From contig OY970164.1 in assembly GCA_963706555.1 (NCBI GenBank), positions 2,604,001 through 2,668,000 of the forward strand: DNA of 64,000 nucleotides, given 5' to 3'. Positions within the stretch are counted from its first letter, which is position 1. Each line of letters starts with the position of its first letter. The DNA comes from Bog-473 sp963706555. Its GTDB lineage: Bacteria > Actinomycetota > Acidimicrobiia > Acidimicrobiales > RAAP-2. The notes beneath the pieces are model-generated. The model ran no database searches. It was not told the DNA's origin and saw nothing but the letters and a program-made list of their open reading frames with translations. Shown one piece after another: positions 1-8,324 of the stretch. Position numbers and translations under genes: made by a program.

Positions 1-1
1 C

Positions 2-325
2 ATGTTGTTCTGGAGCCAGGGTTGGTATCTCACCTATCACTACTGGCCGACGTCGCACAACACCCATGTGTTCGAGGGAAACGTCTACTTTCTCCCCGCC
101 TCGAGCGCGCGAGAGCGCGTTGCGCAGGAGATGGCCGCCGTCACCTTCAAGGAGTTCGCCCTGCAAGATGCCAATACCCTCGAGGCCACCCAGATGGGCA
201 TTGAGTCCGGTTACGTCCAGCGGTTCCACCTGAACGATCAGGAAGTCCTCTGCCGACATCTCCACAAGGTGGTTGCCGACTGGGTCGCGGAGGCCGAAAC
301 AGTGGCGGGGGAGGTGGGGCGTTGA
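2..325 (+). CDS. Rieske ring-hydroxylating oxygenase alpha subunit, C-terminal part
   Basis: These 107 residues are the end of a Rieske non-haem iron oxygenase alpha subunit. The frame is open to the window edge, so the Rieske centre and the mononuclear iron ligands lie outside it. The segment THVFEGNVYFLPA after a YWP tract, the charged helix with QDANTLEATQ and the final CRHLHKVVADW stretch resemble the tail of the SRPBCC catalytic domain in this family. Such enzymes hydroxylate or demethylate aromatic or cyclic substrates using electrons from a ferredoxin reductase; none is adjacent in the window. The stop codon overlaps the start of the next gene (TGATG), which suggests translational coupling. 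The ATG at base 2 is an internal methionine, not the true start. Confidence 0.75.
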   Translation: MLFWSQGWYLTYHYWPTSHNTHVFEGNVYFLPASSARERVAQEMAAVTFKEFALQDANTLEATQMGIESGYVQRFHLNDQEVLCRHLHKVVADWVAEAETVAGEVGR

Positions 326-654
326 TGCCGTCACTCCCGTCCGAATTCGCCGATTTGCAGCCGTTCGCCGAACAATGGTGCCTGGCCACCGAGCCGGAAC
401 GCTATGAAATGCGCCTCGGTACCCCGATGCCCGATCTCCAGGTGTTCTACGACGCCGTCGCGCCCAGGGCGGAGGCCGCGACGGCCTACTGCGACCAGTT
501 CCCCTATCCGGATCTCCCCGAAGAGGCCCTCAACCTCCTGCACCTTCTGTATTCGATGATCATGGTCTCGTTTCCCGTCGAGGCTTGGGGACAGCAACGG
601 GTCCCTGACACGGGGTCTGCCTCGTTCGATTGTTTCGTGGAGCCGGTCCCGTGA
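325..654 (+). CDS. Small conserved-looking protein coupled to Rieske oxygenase
   Basis: Protein of 109 residues that I do not recognise as a named family. It is acidic and soluble, with no signal peptide or membrane segment, and has a helical middle (EEALNLLHLLYSMI) and a C-terminal SFDCFVEPVP. Its ATG at 325 overlaps the stop of the oxygenase (TGATG); an in-frame TTG lies immediately upstream at 322. The overlap implies co-translation with the oxygenase and perhaps a role with it, for example as an accessory or small subunit. It does not have the cone-shaped SnoaL/beta-subunit sequence signature that I would expect of a true oxygenase beta subunit. Function unknown. Confidence 0.7.
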   Translation: MPSLPSEFADLQPFAEQWCLATEPERYEMRLGTPMPDLQVFYDAVAPRAEAATAYCDQFPYPDLPEEALNLLHLLYSMIMVSFPVEAWGQQRVPDTGSASFDCFVEPVP

Positions 655-771
655 CCCGACGGTTGTTGACTGGGGCGGAGATGCCTCAACGGGGCAGCGG
701 GCCCCTCTGCCGGGGATTGTGCGAGACTGACATTTACGACAAAGACCCTCGTTTTCCAAAGGAGCTGAACG

Positions 772-1287
772 ATGCCAATCGATCGGCAGGACTCCCCCTA
801 CCGCCGGGGAAACCGCTTCAACGTGATGCCCATCCCGATGGTGCCAGACCACTGCATCAGCGTCGACGCCGGAGCAGTCCAGTTCGTCGTCGAGTCCCGC
901 AAGCTGACCAACGAGATCATCAAGGATGCCTATCACGGCGGAAGCGAAAAGGACATGGACTTCGATGATTTCGGCGCCACCCTGCACGTCTGTGGGACGG
1001 CCGACGGTCTTGAGTACCTGCGCTTCGATTGCTTCGAGAACGAGCCGCATTATCACTACATCCAGCAGGCAGACGGGGCCAATGTCGTCGTGCGCATCGA
1101 CGAACTGGCCGTCGGCGACCCGATTGAGTTCTCGCTCGCCTGTGTGGTGGACCACCTGCCCGACATGCTCAGGAACTGTGGCGTCAGCGAGTTAGCCGAC
1201 GAGGTCGCGGGTCAGCTCGACACCGTCAGGGCCGGGGTCGACATGGTCCGGGACCTGATGGCCAAGGCGCGTCAGCCGGTGGCATAG
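772..1287 (+). CDS. Hypothetical protein of 171 residues
   Basis: Unrecognised soluble protein. An AAAGGAG ribosome-binding site sits 6 nt before the ATG. The sequence has an N-terminal basic segment, a beta-rich middle (FGATLHVCG, LEYLRFDCFENEPHYHYI) with several His and acidic residues, and a helical C-terminus ending in DLMAKARQPVA. The NEPHYHYI stretch could bind metal, but that is only a guess. It follows the oxygenase tail and its coupled small protein on the same strand after a gap of about 115 bases, so it is probably in the same transcription unit. No homologue function can be stated. Confidence 0.65.
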   Translation: MPIDRQDSPYRRGNRFNVMPIPMVPDHCISVDAGAVQFVVESRKLTNEIIKDAYHGGSEKDMDFDDFGATLHVCGTADGLEYLRFDCFENEPHYHYIQQADGANVVVRIDELAVGDPIEFSLACVVDHLPDMLRNCGVSELADEVAGQLDTVRAGVDMVRDLMAKARQPVA

Positions 1288-1308
1288 GAGGTTGCCCGGC
1301 CCCGCCGT

Positions 1309-1328
1309 CACGGCACGGCACGGCACGG
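1309..1328. repeat. Four tandem CACGG pentamers
   Basis: Four perfect head-to-tail copies of CACGG lie in the intergenic gap between the hypothetical protein and the enoyl-CoA hydratase. A TTGACA hexamer directly follows (1330-1335), but there is no A/T-rich -10 element at 16-19 bp beyond it, so I do not call a promoter. Confidence 0.8.
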
Positions 1329-1407
1329 CTTGACACCACTGGAGAAGGGCACGTCGGCGCACCGCCGGACTGCGTCTCCACCCGGAGTTTGATCCCGAGA
1401 GAGCGGT

Positions 1408-2214
1408 GTGCCGTCCGACAGGGCAGACTGGTGCCCTGTGGGTGATGCTGTCACGTTCCGACTCGATGGCCATGTGGCCACCATCACCTACAATCGACCC
1501 GCCGCGCTCAACGCAATCAACGCTGAAATGCGACGTGACCTCAATGACGCGTTCTCGCGGTTTCGCGACGATGAGGACGCGTGGGTGGCAATCGTCACGG
1601 GTGCGGGGCGGGCATTCTGCGCCGGCGGAGATCTGCGCGACGGGGCCGGGTCGGTGGGTGAATTCGCAGGAACGTTCTGGGAGAAGCCGACTCTGAATTC
1701 CTTTGAGAGCGGGTGGGAGATCTTCAAGCCTGTCATCGCCGCAGTGAACGGGTACTGCCTGGGTTACGGACTCACGCTTGCCACCTGGTGCGACTTCGTC
1801 CTCGCGAGTGATCGGGCAGAATTCGGCCTTCCCGAGGTGAGCCTCGGCGTACCGGCAATTGTGGCGTCGATTCGCCTGCCGCAACGAATCAACTGGGCCG
1901 ATGCGATGGAGCTGTTGCTTACGGGGGAGCGCATCGATGCGGAGCGCGCGCACGCCATCGGTCTGGTCTGGAGAGTCGTCCCTCACGACGCTCTCCTCGA
2001 AGAGGCCAATGCGCTGGCCGGCCGCCTTCTCAACGGAGCGCCGTTGGCTCAGCGAGCCATGAAGGAGATGGCGATGCGGACTCGCCACCTGGCCTCACTG
2101 GAGGCCATCCGCTTCGGGGAGACCATGCGCCATGTCGCTAGTGGGACCCAAGACGCCGTCGAGGGCCGCCGGGCCGCCGCAGAACAGCGACCGCCTCGTT
2201 GGACAGGTCGATGA
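1408..2214 (+). CDS. Enoyl-CoA hydratase/isomerase family protein
   Basis: Crotonase-fold protein of 268 residues that would hydrate or isomerise an enoyl-CoA ester. The fold signatures are present: VATITYNRPAALNAIN near residue 25, the oxyanion-hole segment GAGRAFCAGGDLRD near 66-79, and KPVIAAVNGYCLGYG near 108-122 forming the second oxyanion NH. The acid/base region reads EFGLPEVSLGVPA. The classic Glu pair of true hydratases is only partly evident, so an isomerase or hydrolase role is possible. The C-terminal EGRRAAAEQRPPRWTGR is typical of the family. The GTG start has a GAGAGAG tract upstream; a GTG 30 bases further in is also possible. It precedes the amidase by about 70 bases. Confidence 0.88.
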   Translation: MPSDRADWCPVGDAVTFRLDGHVATITYNRPAALNAINAEMRRDLNDAFSRFRDDEDAWVAIVTGAGRAFCAGGDLRDGAGSVGEFAGTFWEKPTLNSFESGWEIFKPVIAAVNGYCLGYGLTLATWCDFVLASDRAEFGLPEVSLGVPAIVASIRLPQRINWADAMELLLTGERIDAERAHAIGLVWRVVPHDALLEEANALAGRLLNGAPLAQRAMKEMAMRTRHLASLEAIRFGETMRHVASGTQDAVEGRRAAAEQRPPRWTGR

Positions 2215-2281
2215 CGCACGGCTGCCTTCGCCGTCGTTCGCTTCTTGGGACTCCCGTTACTGCGAGCGAACCGGGTGGCAG

Positions 2282-3688
2282 ATGATCTGGTCGGACGCCG
2301 TCACCCAGGCGCGGGCCATTCGTCAGGGGGCGACCTCGGCCCTCGAGTTGACAGAAGAATACCTGCGGAGGATCGAGCGACTCGATCCCCTCCTGCGCTC
2401 CTACGTGACGGTCGACGTTGATCGTGCAACCGCATCGGCGAGGCGGGCCGACCAATTCCTCCGATCACATGGGGCAGATGCCCTGCCTCCCTTCCACGGA
2501 GTCCCATTGTCCGTCAAAGATGTCGTCGACGTCGAGGGAATGGCCACCACGCATTCATCCAAAGCTCTGGCGGACAACGTGGCCGGTTCGGACGCCCCAA
2601 TCGTCTCCCGCTGGCGGAAGGCAGGATTCGTCATTCTCGGCAAGACAAATGTGCCCGAGTTCTGCACGAGTATGACGTCGTCGGAGCTCAATGGCGTGTG
2701 CCGAAACCCCTGGGATACCGGACGGACGCCGGGCGGTTCCAGCGGAGGCGCCGCCGCAGCTCTGGCAGCCGGTCTCTGTGCCGTGTCCCATGGGACAGAT
2801 GGTGCCGGATCGATCCGAGTTCCGGCATCGTTCTGCGGTCTCGTGGGGATGAAGCCGACACGCGGGCTTGTGACGTTCGGCCCTGAGGAGGGCACGCAGT
2901 ACTTTGGCACGAGCGTGCACGGTGCATTGACCCGCTCCGTGCGTGACGCCGCAGGCGTGCTCGACATTCTGGTGGGAACTGATGACCCGGCCTCCCGATG
3001 GTCGCCATGCCCGGCCCGTCCTTACGCGGCTGGGCTCGACGCGCCGCTCGGACCATTGCGTATTGCCGTCACATCCACGCCACCGTATGGCGTCACCGAT
3101 GAGCAGTGCGCCGCGTTCACTCGTGCGATCGGACAGACACTGGAGGATCTCGGACATCACGTCGAGTGGGATACCCCGGCCTGGAATGACATCCTTGCCG
3201 CCGCATTGGGCCCGATGGAGGTCCCGGGAGCCGCAGCCCTGGTCGAGGCGGACTCATATGCGTTGCTGGAGCCTCGCAATCGGCCGATGGTGGCTTCGTT
3301 GGCTGCGCTGACTGTGGTCGCCCACGCGCGGTGGGTCGACCAGGTACATCGGGCTTCGCGCAAGTTCCTCACCTTCTGGGAACGATATGACGTCCTGGTG
3401 TCACCTACCGTGGGGATGTTGCCACCTTCGGTGGAATGGGCGCCCTGGGATCAAGAGCCCGATGAGCACAGTGCAACTTTCGCGAGGATGCCTAACTTCG
3501 CGCAACCCTTCAATCTGTCGGGTCAACCGGCCATCAGCCTTCCGCTGGCCTGGAGCGACGAGGGTCTGCCAGTTGGGATGCAGATCGCCGGAAGACGGCA
3601 GGAAGAATCCATGCTCCTCGGACTTGCCGGTCAACTCGAGGCTGCTCTCCCGTGGTCGGACCGGTACCCTCCGACGTTCGCATCGTAA
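2282..3688 (+). CDS. Amidase (amidase signature family)
   Basis: Serine hydrolase of the amidase signature family, 468 residues, which would hydrolyse an amide, possibly a substrate-derived carboxamide. The Ser-cisSer-Lys triad is visible: Lys79 in LSVKDVVD, cis-Ser153 in PGGSSGGAAAA and nucleophile Ser177 in GTDGAGSIRVP, with the usual 24-residue spacing between the serines. The frame is open 150 bases further upstream into the hydratase gene, but that extension is out of family; the ATG at 2282 gives the normal start (MIWSDAVTQARAI). It is the last gene of the plus-strand unit and faces the F420 oxidoreductase. Confidence 0.9.
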   Translation: MIWSDAVTQARAIRQGATSALELTEEYLRRIERLDPLLRSYVTVDVDRATASARRADQFLRSHGADALPPFHGVPLSVKDVVDVEGMATTHSSKALADNVAGSDAPIVSRWRKAGFVILGKTNVPEFCTSMTSSELNGVCRNPWDTGRTPGGSSGGAAAALAAGLCAVSHGTDGAGSIRVPASFCGLVGMKPTRGLVTFGPEEGTQYFGTSVHGALTRSVRDAAGVLDILVGTDDPASRWSPCPARPYAAGLDAPLGPLRIAVTSTPPYGVTDEQCAAFTRAIGQTLEDLGHHVEWDTPAWNDILAAALGPMEVPGAAALVEADSYALLEPRNRPMVASLAALTVVAHARWVDQVHRASRKFLTFWERYDVLVSPTVGMLPPSVEWAPWDQEPDEHSATFARMPNFAQPFNLSGQPAISLPLAWSDEGLPVGMQIAGRRQEESMLLGLAGQLEAALPWSDRYPPTFAS

Positions 3689-3769
3689 GGAGGCGTAGCG
3701 GTAGGCGACCCCATGCCTGCTCTCGAATTTTCCGGCCGGGCAGCTCCGGGTCTGGGGCAAACACGTTCG

Positions 3770-4609
3770 TCAGCGCGGAGCGAGGCGCCTCCAGGCGTCG
3801 AGAGGCAGTGGGCTCCCCGGCGCCGTGATGACTTGGATGCAGACGTGGTCGGCTCCTGCTTCTCGGTGGGCCTCGATTCTCTGCGCTATGCCGTTTTCGT
3901 CACCACACGCAATAAGGGCGTCGATGAGACGGTCACTGCCCGATGAGACATCGTCGTCGGAAAAGCCGAGGCGCTTCCAGTTGTTCGCGTAGTTCGGAAG
4001 TCCGCCATAGCCCTTGACGACGGCGCGGCCGATGTCGCGGGCTGCCGCCGCATCCCTCTCGAGGATCACGCCCTGCTCCACCGCAAGAAGGCCGTTACCG
4101 AGTGCGGCACGGGCAATTGCGGTGTGTTCCGGCGTGACGAGGTACGGGTGTGCACCCGCGGTGCGGCTCTTGGCGAGCTCGAGCATCTTGGGTCCGAGCG
4201 CCGCCAAGCAGACCTGACTGAGCGGGACCCCCGACGACTCGAGCCCATCGAGGTAGGCGGTCATCGTGGCGAGGGGTCGACCCCATTTCTCACCGACGAC
4301 GAGGCCGTGGCTGACGCCGATTCCCAACAACAACCGCCCTCGATGATCCTCCGGCAGCGAGTGCCACCATCTCCCCACGTCGCTCGGATCGTGTTGCCAG
4401 ATGTTGAGGATGCCGGTCGCAATCGTCACCGTGGTCGTCGCCTTGAGGAGCCGGTCGAGGTCCTCGAACAGCGGCCCTCCGACATCGGGCACCCAAAGCG
4501 CGGTGTAACCGAGCGATTCCAGTTCAGCTGCAGCGTCGACGATCTGTGCTGCCTCCCCGAAGCGCAGCTCGGAGGACCACACGCCGCGCCCGCTGAGACT
4601 TTTCGTCAT
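3770..4609 (-). CDS. LLM-class F420-dependent oxidoreductase
   Basis: Luciferase-like monooxygenase fold, 279 residues, probably a TIGR03620-type F420-dependent oxidoreductase that transfers hydride between F420 and an organic substrate. Visible signatures are the N-terminal strand-helix LESLGYTALWVPDVGG, the ATGILNIWQHDP segment and LLLGIGVSHGLVV, all typical of the (beta/alpha)8 barrel. The start ATG at 4609 has GGAGG 6 nt upstream; 27 further in-frame codons upstream look like a non-coding extension. It is the third gene of a minus-strand set after the amidohydrolase (5292-6482) and SRPBCC protein (4741-5211). Confidence 0.85.
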   Translation of the reverse strand: MTKSLSGRGVWSSELRFGEAAQIVDAAAELESLGYTALWVPDVGGPLFEDLDRLLKATTTVTIATGILNIWQHDPSDVGRWWHSLPEDHRGRLLLGIGVSHGLVVGEKWGRPLATMTAYLDGLESSGVPLSQVCLAALGPKMLELAKSRTAGAHPYLVTPEHTAIARAALGNGLLAVEQGVILERDAAAARDIGRAVVKGYGGLPNYANNWKRLGFSDDDVSSGSDRLIDALIACGDENGIAQRIEAHREAGADHVCIQVITAPGSPLPLDAWRRLAPR

Positions 4610-4740
4610 TGTCGACCTCCAGGTGTTTGCGTAGCAAGAGCTTTCCAGGTCTTCGACCAATGTCGCTGCGAAGCGCAGCCGAGTGTGCAACTCACGCCGC
4701 GCGTTGCCTGGTCAGGTAGTGATCCGGGTGACCCGGGACG

Positions 4741-5211
4741 TCAGCCCTCCAAGTGAGCCTTGAGATTGCTCAACGTGTTCGCGATGTCTCCTGCGAACCA
4801 TCCCGGCATGCCCTTCCATGCTTCTTCCCCTAGATTCACCAGCGCGTCGTATTCATGAAGGATTCGCCATGTCTCTTCGACTTTGGTCCCCCCGTCTACG
4901 GGTTCAAAGGTGTAGCCCCACCGGGAAAAGGACGTCCCGTCCCAACCGATTGCTCCGATGTTCTCCCAGGCGAACTCACGGGGGCGATCAGCGACGACCA
5001 CCCGCATGAGTGCCTGCCATTGGTTCCCGCCCATGTCATTTGAACCGAGGAAGAGCGCACCGACCCCGCGTTCTTCGCTCTGCCACTCACCGCCGACACA
5101 CTGGGAGCTGATAGTCCCCATCGCTGCCATGTCGGCAATGAAGTCGAAGACGACGTCCGGAGGGACATCGATGACGATGCTCCCGGAGGCATGAAGTGGA
5201 CCGATATCCAT
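4741..5211 (-). CDS. SRPBCC family (polyketide cyclase/START-like) protein
   Basis: Helix-grip protein of 156 residues. The opening SGSIVIDVPPDVVFDFIADM, then WQALMRVVVADRPREFAWE and YTFEPVDGGTKVEETW, are the standard strands and first helix of the SRPBCC fold, which binds hydrophobic ligands and in some cases acts as cyclase or hydrolase. The specific ligand is unknown. Starts at 5229 and 5211 are both possible; 5211 (MDIGPLH) has an AGG 9 nt upstream and gives the normal domain boundary. It lies between the amidohydrolase and the F420 oxidoreductase on the same strand. Confidence 0.82.
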   Translation of the reverse strand: MDIGPLHASGSIVIDVPPDVVFDFIADMAAMGTISSQCVGGEWQSEERGVGALFLGSNDMGGNQWQALMRVVVADRPREFAWENIGAIGWDGTSFSRWGYTFEPVDGGTKVEETWRILHEYDALVNLGEEAWKGMPGWFAGDIANTLSNLKAHLEG

Positions 5212-5291
5212 CGTGAGAGCCTGCCACATTTGTCCGAATCGAGAATAGATCGACCCGCACCCACCTCAGCGAGAAGGTGCCGGAGCCGACC

Positions 5292-6482
5292 TCAGGCGAC
5301 TTTGAGCGCCTCGGCCAAGTTGCCGCCCATGATCTTCCGAATTTCTACGTCGGAGAAGGTTCCGTCGAGCTCCGAGGCATAGGAGACGGGGTCGGCGAGC
5401 CCCTCTGGGTGCGGGAAATCGGAGCCGAAAACCACTCGGTCCGTGCCAATGGCCTTGATGAGGCCAACCGGGTCCTCCTCGAAGAAGGGGTGGATCCAGA
5501 TGTTCCGACGCATGACCTCGACGGGGTCCTCAGGGAAGGACTTCGGAAATCTCGCGTAGATCTCGCCTAAGGCGTCGATGAGAGGGAGCACCCAACTCGA
5601 GCCGTTCTCGACAGGGAGGATCCGCAGGTCGGGGAACCGCGAAAGCATGCCGTGGGTGACCGCCGAGCACATCGCGTCGAAAATGCCACGGCTCATCGCG
5701 TGCTGCACGGCCTGGAACAGCGATTGTCCGGCGAACGGCAACATCTCGTCGAAGTGGCCCTCCCACTGGTTGTAGTAGCGGGTCATGCCATCGTCGGACG
5801 CATGCATCCCGACAGCGACGTCGTACTCTTGGACCTTCTTCCAGAAGGGGTCGAACTCGGGCAGGGCGAAGGAGCGGAAACCGCGCAGGCTCGGCACCGG
5901 AGCGGGACGGATCAGTATGACTTTGGCGCCACGCTCGACGATCCAGTCGAGCTCACGGATCGCCGCATCGACGATGGGAAGCGTGACCACGGGCGTCGCG
6001 AAGATGCGACCCTCGTAGTCGAACGTCCACTCCTCGTACATCCACTGGTTGAAGGCGTGGATGACAGCGTGCGTTGCCTCGGGATCGCTGGCGAGACGTT
6101 CCTCGAGCACGCTGGCCAGAGTGGGCCACATGATGGCGCGATCCACGCCCTGCTCATCCATCATCTGGAGTCGAGGCTCAGGTCTGAAGAAGGCGTCTGG
6201 TGACACAATCGGCTTGCCGAGCATCTCCCGGCGGCTCTTTCCTTCAGGGTTGCCGTTCTTGAAGTACTCGGCCTGGGCTCCGGGAGCTGCCACTTTGGCG
6301 AACGTCGGGTTGGGGATGTACTCCGAGATCTGGCCCTTGATGGCGAGCTTGTCGCGGCCGTTGACCTGCACGTACTGGATGACGTTCTTGTACTCGTCGG
6401 GCAGGTAGCGAGTGAATGCATCCTTTTGCTCGTACATGTGGTTGTCGGCGTCGAAGACCGGGTAGACGAGGCGGCGGTTCAT
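5292..6482 (-). CDS. Amidohydrolase-2 family metal hydrolase/decarboxylase
   Basis: TIM-barrel protein of 396 residues in the amidohydrolase-2 (ACMSD-like) family, whose members decarboxylate or hydrolyse ring-cleavage and related products using one divalent metal. Likely metal ligands: FDADNHMYE at residues 10-18 (a D-x-x-x/H variant of the usual HxH), His in VAVGMHASDD, and the catalytic Asp in VVFGSDFPHPEG. AAAGGGG 6 nt before the ATG supports the start. It is the first gene of a minus-strand unit with the SRPBCC and F420 proteins. Two paralogues are at 18872-20134 and 49053-50444. Confidence 0.88.
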   Translation of the reverse strand: MNRRLVYPVFDADNHMYEQKDAFTRYLPDEYKNVIQYVQVNGRDKLAIKGQISEYIPNPTFAKVAAPGAQAEYFKNGNPEGKSRREMLGKPIVSPDAFFRPEPRLQMMDEQGVDRAIMWPTLASVLEERLASDPEATHAVIHAFNQWMYEEWTFDYEGRIFATPVVTLPIVDAAIRELDWIVERGAKVILIRPAPVPSLRGFRSFALPEFDPFWKKVQEYDVAVGMHASDDGMTRYYNQWEGHFDEMLPFAGQSLFQAVQHAMSRGIFDAMCSAVTHGMLSRFPDLRILPVENGSSWVLPLIDALGEIYARFPKSFPEDPVEVMRRNIWIHPFFEEDPVGLIKAIGTDRVVFGSDFPHPEGLADPVSYASELDGTFSDVEIRKIMGGNLAEALKVA

Positions 6483-7154
6483 CGGTTCCCCTTTGATGCA
6501 TAGTTGACGTACATGATTCGATTTCCCTGCTATTGCCTTGAAAGTCGCTCGTTGCAGGCGTCGACACGGATGGTTCGTTGGCTGTCTGTCACGACCCGAA
6601 AAATGATCTCCGATCCCATGTCAACCATCCATCGAACTGGCAGTATGACCGCAGCCAACGGTACCAGTTATTGACATCATTGTCGAGATTGGATTTCATT
6701 GTCCCCTCCGGATCGTCGGGTCGCTGCTTCGGATCGGTATCGAGGGCTCGCCGAGACGGCGACAGCACATGGGTATTCCCAATCCTCTGGCGAGAACCGA
6801 TCTAGGGCCGAGAACGGATCTGGTCGAAGGATGACACTCCGCACCTTCTGAAGGTTCGACGCATTTGCCCAACTCTCGCACTGTCGAGATCGGGCCACGT
6901 GGGGTCGGCGCCGAGAGAGAGGGGATCGAAGAACCTCCCGCACGCTCCGCTGTTCACTGTTCACTGTTGACTGATGAGGGGAACCCTTGTCACATCACGC
7001 TGATGTTGCTCGCATCGCGCTGGGCTATTCTCGTCCTCGCCGGTCGGGCTCTGGTCACGGCCTTTGGTCGTGTTCGATCAAGCGAGCGTCATTCGCGAGA
7101 GTGAGGGTGCGACTCCCGCATCACGCACGCGGAATGCAGGAGAGGGGAGACTTC
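6483..7154. other. Divergent intergenic region without a convincing gene
   Basis: This 672-base region separates the amidohydrolase (-) from the acyl-CoA dehydrogenase (+). Short open frames on both strands (for example 6578-6805 and 6677-6964) have no family resemblance, no ribosome-binding site and Arg/Ser-rich shadow-like composition. It presumably holds the two divergent promoters. A short tandem GTTCACTGTTCACTGTT stretch is present at about 6952-6968. Confidence 0.6.
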
Positions 7155-8312
7155 GTGGAGAGCGAGGATTTCGAAGGGATCCGCTCTGTGGTGAGGGATT
7201 TCGTGCGCACCACCGTGGTGCCGGTGGAGAATGACATCGACGAGCGCGACGAAGTCCCCACCGCAATCCGTGAGGCCGCCAAAACGATGGGCCTCTTCGG
7301 CTTTGCCCTGCCCGAAACCTACGGCGGGCTGGGGCTCTCGATGGAAGAGGAGAGCCGGATCGTGATCGAGCTCGGCTATACGACGCCAGCGCTCCGGTCG
7401 ATGTTCGGCACCAACAACGGTATTGCGGGACACGTACTGATGGAGGGGGGCACGGCGAGCCAGAAAGAGGAGTGGTTGCCCAGAATCGCCTCTGGAGAGG
7501 CAGTTGCTTCCTTCGCCCTCACCGAGTCTGATGCAGGGTCTGATCCATCGGGGATGACGACCACCGCTATCTCCGACGGGAACGAGTGGGTAATCAACGG
7601 GTCGAAGCGCTACATCACCAACGCACCGTTGGCTGATGTCTTCATGGTGTTCGCCCGCACGGACGCAGCGGCCCGGGCCTCTCGTGGCATTTCCACCTTC
7701 CTGGTACCGCGGGGAACCCCGGGTCTCTCCGTGGGACCGCGCGACCACAAGATGGGGCAGTTCGGGGCGTGGACAGCGGACGTCAACTTTGACGATGTGC
7801 GGGTCCCTGCTTCCGCGCTGGTCGGTGAGGAGGCAGGTCAGAACACCGGATGGGCCACGGCGATGCGATGTCTGGCTCACGGACGAATTCACATCGCCGC
7901 CCTCTGCGTCGGCATGGCCGAGCGCCTGGTCGACGAGTCGGTTGAGTACGCCCGCACGCGCAAGCAGTCCGGACGGCCGATTGCCGGCTTTCAGCTGATT
8001 CAGGGCCTCATCGCCGATTCCGTCACGGAGTACCAGGCCGGGCGCAGCTTGGTCCTGGCCTCTGCCCGGGCCTTCGACGACGGGTCCGACCGCAAGGTGG
8101 GGCCGTCGACCGCCAAGTACTTCTGCAGCGAAATGGTCGGGCGTGTGGCGGACCGCGCCGTCCAGATCCATGGGGGCGCCGGCTACATGCGGGGTGTCGC
8201 GGTCGAGCGGTTCTTCCGTGACGCCCGGCTCTTCCGGATCTACGAGGGGACGAGTCAGATCCAACAGGTGATCATCGCGCGCCACGTGATCGGCGACGCG
8301 GTGGACGGGTAA
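7155..8312 (+). CDS. Acyl-CoA dehydrogenase
   Basis: FAD-dependent acyl-CoA dehydrogenase of 385 residues, the usual family length, introducing a 2,3-double bond into an acyl-CoA. Signatures in order: FALPETYGGLGLS, FALTESDAGSDPSG (FAD/substrate loop), WVINGSKRYITNA, HKMGQFGAW, the ARTRKQSGRPIAGFQLIQ helix, IHGGAGYMRG and IYEGTSQIQQ, where Glu364 is in the position of the catalytic base of medium-chain enzymes. The GTG at 7155 has AGGGGAG upstream; an ATG at 7134 is in frame but less well placed. The gene ends 12 bases from the convergent thiolase stop. Confidence 0.92.
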   Translation: MESEDFEGIRSVVRDFVRTTVVPVENDIDERDEVPTAIREAAKTMGLFGFALPETYGGLGLSMEEESRIVIELGYTTPALRSMFGTNNGIAGHVLMEGGTASQKEEWLPRIASGEAVASFALTESDAGSDPSGMTTTAISDGNEWVINGSKRYITNAPLADVFMVFARTDAAARASRGISTFLVPRGTPGLSVGPRDHKMGQFGAWTADVNFDDVRVPASALVGEEAGQNTGWATAMRCLAHGRIHIAALCVGMAERLVDESVEYARTRKQSGRPIAGFQLIQGLIADSVTEYQAGRSLVLASARAFDDGSDRKVGPSTAKYFCSEMVGRVADRAVQIHGGAGYMRGVAVERFFRDARLFRIYEGTSQIQQVIIARHVIGDAVDG

Positions 8313-8324
8313 CCATTTGGTTCA

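Noticed and set aside
331..1155. 274-residue open frame on the minus strand
   Set aside because: Antisense shadow of the two plus-strand genes; no family resemblance and no ribosome-binding site.
1330..1335. TTGACA as a -35 promoter element
   Set aside because: No A/T-containing -10 hexamer at 16-19 bp spacing.
6578..6964. Small frames in the 6483-7154 gap as possible regulator genes
   Set aside because: No helix-turn-helix pattern, no ribosome-binding site, Arg/Ser-rich composition.
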